From NCBI GenBank assembly GCA_023853785.1, contig JAJIRX010000997.1, positions 1 through 30,948 on the forward strand: 30,948 nucleotides of DNA, in the 5' to 3' direction. A program made the position numbers and the translations under genes. The stretch's first letter is position 1, and each line of letters starts with the position of its first letter. Below the pieces are notes generated by a model. That model saw nothing but the letters and a program-made list of their open reading frames with translations. It was not told the DNA's origin and searched no databases. Below are positions 1-9,912 of the stretch, one piece after another. The stretch comes from Psilocybe azurescens. Its lineage: Eukaryota > Basidiomycota > Agaricomycetes > Agaricales > Agrocybaceae.

Positions 1-745
1 CCTGACGGGTCTCCGGTAGGGTTCCATAGTCGTCTTCCCCATAAAGCGGATCCGACAACGTGCGTTTGTGTCGTAGCATACTGATGAGACTGGCAATCAA
101 GAGAAATGTGGAAATGATAAAGCACATCCACGAGAAGGCTTTGATGGTTTCGAGAATTCGACAGACTTTGAAATGCTCCGACAATGCTTGAGATGAAGCC
201 ATTTGTGCTGAGGGACATGAACTTATTAAGTCAAAACGTCAGATGAAACAAAGCGATAGATACGCACCGTGGTTATAGCAGCTCCAATGAGAAACATGAC
301 CCAGATAATGAATAGAGAGATATGCTCAGAGATGTATTTCGAGAGTGGATTTCGAAGCTTCCCAATATGGCAGCAATGCTAAGTACGTTTAACGGGTCTG
401 TTTAAATAGTACTGCATGGAAAGTAATACTTACAACCAGCACGAGAAAAGCATAGCCAGAACCGAGGTGACAAGCAACTCGGCGATGATTGGATCTTGGT
501 ATATGCTGAGTCCAATAGAGAATCAAGTTCGTGCCTGATACTCACCGTAGAAATGTCTCTCGTCGTTAAGACATCACCGAAATTGATGCCTTTTGTATAG
601 TGGATCCTGTAGCCTGTCAGGCCGAGCAAAACCACTGAAAGCGGGAACTGAACGGAAATGAGATCTTTGAGAAATTATTCCTCCGAGGAATCTGCTTTGT
701 ACTAACCAACAGCGCATACAGCGCCGTGCGAAGTACGTTCAGCAT
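1..745 (-). CDS. MARVEL-like four-helix membrane protein, copy 1 (3' end outside window)
   Basis: Minus-strand, intron-split gene, partial at the window edge. Proposed exons are 707-745, 546-647, 434-505, 268-378 and 1-207. Exon 1 reads MLNVLRTALYALL. Exon 2 gives a first hydrophobic helix (FPLSVVLLGLTGYRIHY). Exon 3 gives DPIIAELLVTSVLAMLFSCW, exon 4 ISLFIIWVMFLIGAAITT, and exon 5 FSWMCFIISTFLLIASLIS. Four helices with this exon layout are typical of basidiomycete MARVEL-domain proteins, and the neighbour at 1532-2326 has the same plan. Function is not known beyond an integral membrane role. The frame does not carry cleanly across exons 2/3, inside exon 4 (near the A-run at 337-339) or inside exon 5 (near 177-179). 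The last two sites need one extra base each. It may be a decaying copy or sequence with indel errors. The family call is reasonably firm and the exon ends are less so. Confidence 0.6.
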
Positions 746-1531
746 ATGGATAAAGTGGAATGTGTGCAGTAGAAGGTGGAAGACGTTTAAGAGATTAGAG
801 TCTTGAAGATCGTCTCAGAAACTCTTCGTTTTATATAGTGATCCACATGCACCACATTTATTAATTATAATTACTATTTCCGGTAGAATAAATGCAGGAC
901 ATTGCGACACACATGATACTAGAGGCCTAATCAACGCGATATAATGTGACAAATCAGTGGCAATGACGACACCCTTTCTTCCGAAACATTATATCGCGAA
1001 GACATAGACATTGTGAAGTAATGGTTCTGAGTGCGTCATAATATTTAAATAACGGGAGTGGGACAAAATTCACTGCTCGGTACGTATCTGACTATGTGCA
1101 CCAGATGAATACCATGTTGCAGGCAGGGAGTTGATCAGTCGAGATAGTCGAAGGATTTAATTTTTCTAAAAATAGATTATGTGGAAGCTCACGTGACCGC
1201 TGACAGATGAATGAAAGGCGGCTTGCTGGTTCTAGTAGCAGGATGGAATCCTGTAAATAAGTGTATTTAAAATAAAACTAGAAAGAGTCAGTAGGAGTCG
1301 AATTCTGTTTGGCTGACTGGTAACATCCAGTCGCCCGAAACGAAGTCGCAAATGTGAAGCTGGTATTGGAGGTTGGGTATATCCTGATTTCTATACAGAT
1401 AATTTACATGTACACCGTGAGCAACAAATAAGATTCGACGACATTAGCAGCTGTACACCGAGTACATCTAGCAATAGAAAGGGTCAACTGGACAAGCCCA
1501 GAATGTAGAGGAGTGTGCACATACCGCGTTA
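746..1531. other. intergenic stretch between the two MARVEL-like genes
   Basis: AT-rich sequence with no supported gene. It holds the 3' flank of the copy at 1532-2326 and the promoter side of copy 1. The only notable structure is the inverted repeat at 935-998. Confidence 0.5.
935..998. repeat. 13-bp perfect inverted repeat, 38-nt spacer
   Basis: CGCGATATAATGT at 935-947 is matched exactly by its reverse complement ACATTATATCGCG at 986-998. It could form a stem-loop or be the remains of a very small inverted-repeat element. No target-site duplication or coding capacity was seen. Confidence 0.6.
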
Positions 1532-2326
1532 CTATGTCGTATATTTTCGCCATCGCCAACTATACACGAGAAACGTTATCGCCATAATGACTTTGGCGAG
1601 GGTTCCATCTTCCATGAAAGGGTTCAAGCAGGACTTATTTGCAATGCTGAAGAGCAGGCTGAGCCCAAGAAGGACAGTAATCGTAAGCCACCCGAGCCAA
1701 GCAAAGGCGACTAGGGCAGACGCACACACACGTTTCAAAGTGTTGACACCAAGACAAGTTTCCCCAAGGACCCTGAGGGTTCGTTTAGCATACGAGTATC
1801 GCATATCAGGATCTTGGAACATACCGATGCCACAGCTGCCCCGGCGATCCAGAAGACCCACAATACACTTAGTCCTATGATCTCCGCGAGGAAAGTTGTC
1901 ATATATTTTTTTCGTATCGTTTGTGTATTGAAATGCACTGTCATTCGAAAGATAGCAACCAATGAGAACTGGGAAACCATCGGATGATGAGCAGGGAAAC
2001 ATACATAAACACCGACCAGGGTATGGTCATCAGCGTTGTAATAAGGATCTCCACGACGATAGGGTCTGTTGGGCGAAATCGAAATGAATGGGCAGTCAGG
2101 TGGAAATATGTATGGCAAACGTACCTGTAAAACTTTTGCCATGATTCAGCGGATCATTTGGTTGCAAGTGGTTTGTATAGTTGAGCCTGGCGGCTGAGAG
2201 GCAAAGGAGGATAAAGGTGATGAATGTCTACTCATAGAAGTCAAAATCGAATCGACGATAAAATTATTTAGCACTCACCAGCACGCCATAAAGTGCAATC
2301 CTCAGAATAGGTATATCAATCTGCAT
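1532..2326 (-). CDS. MARVEL-like four-helix membrane protein, copy 2
   Basis: Proposed exons are 2279-2326, 2125-2227, 2005-2065, 1825-1937 and 1532-1772. Exon 1 reads MQIDIPILRIALYGVL. Exon 2 contains TFITFILLCLSAARLNYTNH, exon 3 DPIVVEILITTLMTIPWSVF, exon 4 AEIIGLSVLWVFWIAGAAVA, and exon 5 ALVAFAWLGWLTITVLLGLS. The last two match the diagnostic helices of Agaricomycete MARVEL-domain proteins closely. Exons 1 to 3 splice in frame. The frame slips by one base at the A7 run of the gene (plus-strand T7, 1906-1912) and again in the GT-repeat near 1725-1735. A one-base-longer A-run would join HKRYEK to KYMTTFL. Neighbouring copy 1 has the same orientation and plan, so this is a tandem duplicate. 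Cellular role is unknown. Confidence 0.65.
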
Positions 2327-3563
2327 TCTTGGTCAAGTGAATTTGCGATAAACACTCCCAGCTATAAGAGCAGCAAAAGAGGGAAACGATGAGTAGTCAA
2401 CGAGCTGGAAGGGTGCCGCGCTCAACGCAGGTAGTAGAGAACTTCAAAGAGTGTGGGGGTAAGCTGAGGCAAGAAGACAGCTGAGGGACAGCGAAATGGG
2501 CTGTGATGATGCTGGTGGTGGCAAGTAAAGGGCCAAAGCCACACGCGCACACGCATGCACGCGGTAACCGCATTCCCAACCCAATGCCCATCAAAGGCTC
2601 TGCTCAGTGATCGTTGGCCGCACGGCATTTTGGCATTCCAAAGCGTGATATATCGGGATCGGGTGCTATAGATGTAGCGATGGTGCACGGAAGAGCCTGG
2701 AGCAAGCTCGGACATATGTGGGGTGCCCTGACGACGTTCGGTCTTGGGCTTGGCTGGCAATCGAATTTTTATAACGTGCATGTCGATATGTACAACTGCC
2801 AATAGTGCACTCATAAATCCAATATCTTCCATACCAGTGAGAGTTTTCGAATGGGGGAAGAACAAAAGATGACTTACTGACATTTTCCCTAATCTTCCTA
2901 GAACAACCATGTCAACCTAGGTCCTATGTCAATCCTAAGCGAACAACAAAAGCCTATGTATGTCTATGTCACCCCATTGTTTGTTTTTCAAAATAGCAAT
3001 ACATACTCAGCTTCGGTGCCTTTGCATTGTTGGCGGGCAACCGCAGATATCCGACATATGCTTCGCAGAACCATTCTGCTAGAATTCTTCACTATTCAAC
3101 ATTCAAAACTAGCCTGTGCCACTGTGACGAGGAAGATTTCAGGAGCCATTGGTTAGATCACAGGAGTATAGACGGTCGCGGAAAGAAGGATGCATGGTCC
3201 ACGAATCAATGCAAAATCAAGGGCAGTTTGAATTATAACAGACTCAGCCCTAAATTGACTCTGACGAGAATGTTGCGGAGTGTCGGAGTGTTTCTTGTTT
3301 TCGCAATAAATGCTCGCCCTATTCGGCCGAAAGTTCTAATAGGATTTGGCTATGTGGCTTAAACTAAACAGTTACAATCAAATTCCAACACGCTTTGGTG
3401 GGCGCAACGTTGAAACTTGGCTCAGGCTGGTTGAGTTTCGACTCGTTTACCCACAGCTTGCTCGCAACATCTGTTTCCATATCCATCTAGGTACTTGCTG
3501 CTCATCAACTACAATTTGTTTAAAACCGGTTCAACCACTATTGAATCCTAAGGCACTCTCTTT
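2327..3563. other. intergenic stretch, no supported gene
   Basis: Several open frames of 60-160 codons exist on both strands, but none has a recognisable domain, splice pattern or signal peptide. An alternating purine-pyrimidine tract (CA/CG/TG steps) lies at about 2538-2564. The stretch should contain the promoter of the MARVEL-like gene at 2326. Confidence 0.4.
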
Positions 3564-5036
3564 ATGGCGACCAACACAGGAGTTGCATTGCCATTCGAAC
3601 TCATTGTTGAAATCGTGGAAAATATAGCGCGAGGAGTTGATAGGGTCTTAGATGAAAAGGCTTTCCAACTCTCACTGCCTGCACCTTAATCTCAAGAGTT
3701 TTTGCATCAGCTGCACGCAGGCGCTTATTCTCAACTCTTAGGTCGATCGGGATGCGTGTATCTATTCGAGTAAATACCTTGATCGATCTCTTAACCGATG
3801 AACAATCCAATTTAGCGCTTATACTTCGGAGACTCGATACTACTCTGGATTATGAGCGCATTCTGCTCCAAGAAGCGTCCAATCTTCGTGGTCTCCTCAG
3901 AGTTCTGATTCATCGAGCACACAACCACAATGCATTGCGAATACATGATTTTGGTCATGGTCTATTGATCCTTCCTTATCAAACAGCTGATTACCTACAA
4001 ACCCTCTGCCGGTCTCTTCCCGTGTATCGTCTCGACTTCTTTTGTGTACTTGATATACCACTCTCCATTGCCACGGTCGAACACAGTCCTTGTCTTCGAT
4101 ACATCAGCTTAAAAATGTCAAAATTCCTCAAGAATAAGCCAGGCTCCGACACCTCCGTCTCTACCACAAAGGATATAAAGGTATGACACTCGGATCTTTT
4201 GGGCGGTCTCCCACAGGATGGCAGGTACCAGATATGCTATACACCCGGCGGTAAGACAAGTATCATCAATATCGATGCGGATATCTGGTCTGGCGAAGAC
4301 GCGCAACAACTTTCTTAACTCCTATCTGATAAAAGCGTTCATATTTCATTGCAATACCTTCGTTGGTGAGCTCATTGTCCGGCTTGGCTGTTCTCTACAC
4401 ATGCTCATATCATATTTGAACAGCAACTTCCATTGTGATTTCATGACCGATGGTATTGACTTTGGAACTTTGGCGGTGCTTCGAGAGCTCGCCATTGAAC
4501 ATTCGCAAGACTCGTATCAGGGCGACAAAGCTTTTACGGATATTATCACAAACGTCGTCGTTTGCTTGCAACGTGGGCATGCCAAGTCTACATTAGAGGC
4601 AATCAAGGTCACTTTAATGTGAGGACCGCACACGGGGTCACGAATACGTTGGCTCGAGTCGAATATAATGTTCTCAGAGGACTGAGAATTGACAGGCTTC
4701 TCGTGAAATACCCGCTGATCCAAAAGCCATGTTTTGTTTGGATATAACAACGCAGGGAGCGAACTATAGTCATAATGATGACTATCTAATTGTAAAAGAC
4801 CGAATTCAATCGAAAATTGTCGACGCCATCTCATTCAACATGCCAGATAATATCCCGTCAGGTCTTACTTCCTTACTTCCCGTCGTCCAGGTTTCGGTGC
4901 GATGAAATAATTTCTACACACGTGGATGCGTTCCTTGGACTATTCTGGTAAGTACCATCCGCTGATACACTCATGCCTACTGACTGGCACCTGGTTATCA
5001 CAAGAAGATGATCTTTATAGGTTGTCAACGCGGTAG
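3564..5036 (+). pseudogene. decayed F-box-like gene (paralogue of 23434-24856)
   Basis: Starts MATNTGVALPFELIVEIVEN, an F-box-like beginning matching MTTSNITFPPELVEAFVEQL of the copy at 23434. It can be followed with shared blocks to the end: ACTLISRVFASAARRRLFST, VNTLIDLLTDEQSNLALILR, NLRGLLRVLIHRAHNHNALR, LQTLCRSLPVYRLDFFCVLD, DLLGGLPQDGRYQICYTPGG, then the intron at about 4370-4425, IDFGTLAVLRELAIEH and LEAIKVTL. Defects are a frameshift near 3665-3680, a loss of roughly 18 codons after FSTLRSIG, an in-frame TGA near 4183, a TAA near 4316, and a stop with further shifts after 4619. The C-terminal block NIPSGLTSLLPVVQ near 4850-4893 is still visible, and a last intron is suggested by GTAAGT at 4948 and TAG at 5020. 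Too many lesions for a working gene. Confidence 0.75.
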
Positions 5037-6983
5037 AAATAGTCGTGTTGAATACGCAGACATCCTTCCCAGAAACTATATAAATGACGCTCCCTTTATT
5101 AACTAGAACAACTCCCACAACTCATCCTATCTTATCTGCCTGTCTTTCCTGTAGACTTGTCAGCAGAGTCATGATTTTGGTGCGGTATATTCTTTGGCCC
5201 TGGGGTCAGCTTCAGCTTTCCTTCTCTATTCGAAGGACGCATAACGCATTCAGTCGGCGAGGCGCAAACACCTTGAATCGGGCCTCTGCCTTAGATTAGA
5301 CACGACCATGATGCAAACAAGCAACGGTAGGGACGATAAAACCCGTGATGTGTTCTTCGTTCAGATACGTAGTTATTCAATGACGAGCTGGCGAAGCACT
5401 CTCAAAGTTACAAAATCGATGTCATTAGCTATGAAACAATACTGAAAATACCGCTCCTCATGAGCCACGGAGCTAGACATGTTTGTCATGGCAACGGAAA
5501 GGTGTTCTTTGTTCTAGCAGTGAGTCTCTAATCTAATGGAAACAGAATCTCTAGGTCGGTCTAACTGGCCATCTAGCTCGGATGAAGAAGCCTATCTATG
5601 CCAATAAAAGTAACAATGATTTAGATAAGGTATTAGATTACATTAGAGTCTAAAGCCTTACGCATTGGATGAGAGAAGTCAGGCCACATACTAATCATAC
5701 ATTCTCCGCCCGTGTGACGGGCGACTAGATCTGCAATTTTCAGTTGCAGGTATCGATCTATGCACAGGAGTATCTCGGCAAATGGCACGGGATTTGAGTA
5801 TGCATAATGAGTATAAACACCTGAGTATATGGGGAGACCCCGGTGATGCGTGCAGATTGTCTGCTCGACTGACGACGATGACCATTGGAATGTTGGCATT
5901 TTTCGTCCAACTTTCAGGAATCAGCATGAGCGATCAATCACAGCGGGCCGCTACCCGGCTTACCCTATCCAAGTTGGCCATCCTCCAACTAACCTAATGG
6001 GTCACTTCCCGAAGTCATATTAACAGACTATCCATAGCTATCTATAACGTATAGCTACATCCTTATTTCACTCATAGGGTACTGATAGAACTGTATTGCT
6101 ACGACCTTGACAATTTCGTACCACTGCGCGTTCCACTTGTTGCGCGTTTTCAGTTAGTTGCACTACATAAACTATACCATAGGGACACTAATGGGTATTC
6201 TCGGTATGTTGATCGGCCGATAGGGCTGGACCAGCAAAAATCAGAAGGCAGCCACAAGACATCATCAATGATATTAGACTAGAGAGAACTGCCAGTGGTT
6301 GTAGTCACTCATATGCTACTTTGACCATCCAAACAACATCCAAAACACGGGATTCCGCTCTGCTCCACATAGTTCAACGCTATTGTTCTCACATACATTA
6401 AATGTAATATGCTCTAAGATGCATCAAGAATCCTGTGACCTCTCCTGGTCTCGTACATCTTCCAATTCTGATGTATAACAGGAACTAGTGTATTGACAGA
6501 GGTAGTTGATATCTATAAATAGATCAGCATTGGACGTACTCTGGCACTGTTAGCAACTTCCACTGTTTTTCAGAAAAACAGCGGCATAAGAGCATGAGAT
6601 GTCTTGTTCTCTGTTTCTAAGACAAATAAGAATAAGGAACCACTCCGATTATCCCAAAAGACCTTTCACTGTTGCTTCGTCGAACGAACAGAAAGCTCAA
6701 GCGCTCAAACCCCTCTGCTGCTTGGATAAACAGCCTTGACCGTGTATGCTACGGCGATCAGTCATAAATTTAATGAGAGCATAGAGATCGACTGCATTTC
6801 TGTATTCTGGAATGTTTCTGAGCTCCGAGCCAGTGTTTAGTTAAGATGGTTTCGCCTCTAGCTTCCTATTAGCGAGATAGAACAGTACACCTCGTTAAGT
6901 TCTCGTCCATTCTCGAGTTAGTGGCGTTAAGTGGGAAGAGACTAAAGAATCCAAATCTATCACCCACAGCAATATCGACCAGT
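5037..6983. other. gene-poor stretch
   Basis: About 1.9 kb without a supported gene. Open frames at 5633-5927 (minus) and 5084-5299 (plus) have no recognisable features. Short perfect hairpins lie at 5707-5723 (CGCCCGT, GTG loop) and 6563-6581 (CTGTTTTT, CAG loop). The last few hundred bases are the presumed promoter of the secreted repeat protein. Confidence 0.4.
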
Positions 6984-6990
6984 TATAAAA
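6984..6990 (+). promoter_or_regulatory. TATA box of the secreted repeat protein gene
   Basis: TATAAAA lies 77 bases before the ATG at 7067, a normal fungal core-promoter spacing. It supports 7067, rather than any in-frame codon near 7007, as the start. Confidence 0.6.
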
Positions 6991-7066
6991 GGCCGACATC
7001 TACTGCTTGAAATGCATAATCCTTCGAGATTCCAATCGACTCATATCGAAATCAAACAGTATCAAC

Positions 7067-7600
7067 ATGAAATCGTTCAAAAATCTCTTCAGCTTCCTCG
7101 CCATTGCTGGTTCTCTTCTCCTCATCGACATTATGGCAGTAGCAGCTACTCCAGTTCCCTCCGAGGACATGGCGACAACCAGCGACGTCAAAGCCGAAGC
7201 ACAAAGCTCGGACCGGTTCCCATTTGGTTTCGGATATGGCTATTATTACCGTCGCGAGACCGACGCAGGCATGAGCGCCGACGATAACGACGAAGTCGCA
7301 GAGTCGAACTTATGGCCATTCTCTGGGTACGACGGTTACGGTCACCGTCACAACAGATATGGACTTTGGTTCCGTCGCGAGACCGACGCAGACATGAGCG
7401 CCGACGATAGCGGTGCAGCCGCGGAGTCGAAATTATGGCCATTCTCTGGGTACTACGGCTACCGCAACAGTATCTTCGACCGACCGGGACACTTCTATCG
7501 TCGGGAAGTCGCGGATAGTGCCGATACCTCTGCTGAAGCAGCCTATCGTCCATATCGTTATGGATATCGTCACCGCCATTACCGCAGACCACACTATTGA
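7067..7600 (+). CDS. secreted repeat precursor with dibasic sites (Kex2-processed repeat protein-like)
   Basis: Intronless, 177 residues. The ATG at 7067 starts a clear signal peptide (MKSFKNLFSFLAIAGSLLLI, then DIMAVAA), with a likely cut before TPVPSE at about residue 28. The rest is built from repeats. Arg-Arg pairs at 62-63, 103-104 and 145-146 each follow an aromatic residue (YYYRR, LWFRR, HFYRR) and precede an acidic spacer (ETDAGMSADD, ETDADMSADD, EVADSADTSA). Two spacers lead into an aromatic segment beginning LWPFSGYDGYG or LWPFSGYYGYR. The last segment (AYRPYRYGYRHRHYRRPHY) is very basic and rich in Tyr, Arg and His. Signal peptide, repeats and dibasic sites in step are the hallmarks of fungal Kex2-processed repeat proteins, a class that includes cell-wall repellents and precursors of modified peptides. 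That role is inferred. No tailoring enzyme such as a UstY/DUF3328 protein was seen in the window. A structural glycine/tyrosine-rich secreted protein is the alternative. Confidence 0.7.
   Translation: MKSFKNLFSFLAIAGSLLLIDIMAVAATPVPSEDMATTSDVKAEAQSSDRFPFGFGYGYYYRRETDAGMSADDNDEVAESNLWPFSGYDGYGHRHNRYGLWFRRETDADMSADDSGAAAESKLWPFSGYYGYRNSIFDRPGHFYRREVADSADTSAEAAYRPYRYGYRHRHYRRPHY
7250..7600 (+). repeat. in-frame tandem repeat of 123/126 bp within the secreted precursor
   Basis: Each unit starts with CGTCGCGAG or CGTCGGGAA coding for Arg-Arg-Glu. Unit 1 is 7250-7372 (41 codons), unit 2 is 7373-7498 (42 codons) and unit 3 from 7499 is partial and diverged. Units 1 and 2 share long near-identical stretches coding for the ETDA-MSADD and LWPFSGY segments, so the duplication is recent or under selection for similarity. 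Confidence 0.8.
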
Positions 7601-9912
7601 TTCAACAGATATCCGGAGTTGATGGGTTAGTACCCCACCATTGAGCTTCCTTGTCTGTAACTGACTTGACTTGTCTCTAGTGATTAGTATAGTCTGGACC
7701 AGTGACTATTTATCTTCCATCTTGCATCCCCTCAATCAATAAATCGTCAGAATTATGAAAAATCCATTCATTAGTTAAGAGAAGAGATGTGTATTGAATC
7801 AATGAAATGCAATTGTCAAACGTACGCGGCTTCTTGCCTCATCTTCGTCAGAATTTGTATTCGCGAGACAGTGTTCGTTTGAGTATAGCTTAAAGCTTGA
7901 ACGGTCAAGTAAACCACTGGGACAACGAGATACAGAGTCTATCTGATCCATGAATGATTCGAAGTAATGCGGCACAAGCTTTTAACTTCCTTCGGGTCCA
8001 TACAATACTGTAGAGTTCGAACCTCCACCGTTCTGCTTCGGGAAGAAAATGAATGTTTGTTCTTGGATTTGTAATGATTGAATTCAAGCTATTTCTGTTT
8101 TTCAATGATACCGGTGGCGACAAATTCAAATTTATTCAGTGAATTAGCCTGTGTCCTTACCTGTCCTTGTTTTATTGAGTGCTTGGACTTTACACGGCTC
8201 AAATTCCGTGTGGACATAGTCGACTCCGAGATAGACTCCCTTTCGATTCTACTCAAGATGTTTTAACTTCTGTTCAAATGTGTCTCCGAGCGAGGAGAGA
8301 AAATAGGGTGAATATAACACACGTGCGGAGCTTATATAGCTATTAAATAAGCACCTACTGACCCTCTACAGCCATTTGAAGAACGTTCTAGACATATCAG
8401 ACAGGCACAACTTGGGCACAACACGTTGGCCATCATTGACCAGAGATGAGGATTATCTACCCTAGACAAGAGGTGACATCTCGGTGTCTGTCGGTATATG
8501 GTGCTCGTTTATTTCTCGGCCTTTCTGAACCCCGTTCTACAAAGTGAATGGTCTGCTGACTTCTGATTATTTCGAGCAAGGGACAGTAGCACAATAAATG
8601 ATCTAGAAAACCAAAATTAACTTACCTTTGTATTCTCAGCTACAGTGTATACATGGTAAATTTCAATATCGTAAGATCAACTTCTCTACCATTACACAGA
8701 CTACATCCTACAAGTACTTTTGCCAACGCTCTCAACACGGTTCGTCCTACTCTACGAAGCATTAGTCTCGAACCAGCCAATCTGGATGATTGGGGCTGTG
8801 CCCAGCAGGAGGAATCATTACCAGATGGTCTGGAAGGGTTTTACCGTGATCCAGTACATAAGATTTTGAAAGTCCGCTAACGCCCAATCGGGTAATTTTC
8901 TAGTGTTCCGCCATCTCCCTGAGAATGCACCTCATATACCTCACATTCCGCTCATCTGGTGGCCTGACATAGTACAGCAAAATTTAGGGTATTATATGTT
9001 TATTTCAAAATATAATTACTTGAAAGGATTTCGAGGTATAATCATGAACCGAGTGTCAATAACAATGAACCACTGGACTTACTTTCAAGAAACATAAATA
9101 TCAAGTTCTAAGGCAATTAATTTTTTCTAGTTCATTTTCAATCATAAAAGTACCATCTTCAATGCCTACTGAATCCAAAATCCGGCAATACAACGAAAAC
9201 GAGGTTGATTTGGCCACTCTCGGAAGGGTGTTCGAAAAGGATTCCTGGGTGTTCTACTGGGTGGCTGGGGAACAGTGTTGGCGTTTTCGTCATTATGACG
9301 CCTCTTTTGAGGCGTAAACGAAGCCATATAATGTCGAGATTCAGCACGTTTAATGACACGGCGCGCGACACGCGATGGCACGTGCGTGTTTATTTCCTTT
9401 TGATTTTGATGTCGGACCTTGAAAATCTTATGTCCTGGCTTACGGTTATTCCCTACCAGTCTACATGGTAGAATATCCAAGCCATCACTCGGCCTCATCA
9501 GGTATGTTTTCAGATATTTGTTATTTTCATGGCTCATACTAAACAACATAATGAAGTAGGGGTATTCTACCTCGTAGACTGGGTTCGAGTCTAACGAAGC
9601 ATAGAACTTGAGATCAGGGGTAAAATTGCGTTTCCAAAAGCGGGTCCGCGTTGATGGTTATTTTGACATTGATCCATCTATCTCCATCCGTTCCCCAGCA
9701 TCCACCTAATATTCCGGGTTTCACGGTATTGCCCATCTCTTGGCGTATCATTAAGAAGTGGCTCCGCGTCCTCGTGAAGTAAAACACGGCGAATCTGGGC
9801 CATGTTGAGTGGGATGCCAAATTCTACAAGACTGGGTCATATTTTTCTTTGTTTTGAGCAGCCGCACCTCCACTTCTTCCCCTACCTCGATATCTATCAT
9901 TGAGCATTAGGT
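7601..9912. other. gene-poor stretch before the mannosyltransferase
   Basis: No gene could be supported. Open frames at 8653-8880 (plus), 8903-9097 (plus) and 9166-9549 (minus, very basic) have no recognised domain, signal peptide or splice support. A short perfect hairpin, ACGCCTC-TTTT-GAGGCGT, lies at 9298-9315. The first part is the 3' flank of the secreted repeat gene and the last part the promoter of the gene at 9913. Confidence 0.35.

Noticed and set aside
5707..5723. Short perfect hairpin CGCCCGT-GTG-ACGGGCG, with others at 6563-6581, 9298-9315 and 11820-11834
   Set aside because: Arms of 7-8 bp are expected by chance in 31 kb. None has a T-tract or context implying a terminator or structured RNA in a eukaryote.
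7012..7287. Alternative open frame overlapping the secreted repeat gene from an earlier ATG (7012)
   Set aside because: It has no domain or signal peptide and overlaps the frame with clear repeats. The ATG at 7012 is probably a short upstream ORF at most.
9166..9549. 127-codon basic open frame on the minus strand
   Set aside because: No recognised domain, splice signal or promoter supports it. A chance open frame is plausible at this base composition.
9555..9600. GGGTTCGAGTC resembling a tRNA B-box
   Set aside because: The stem pairing is in the wrong register for a T-loop, and no matching A-box or acceptor stem was found.
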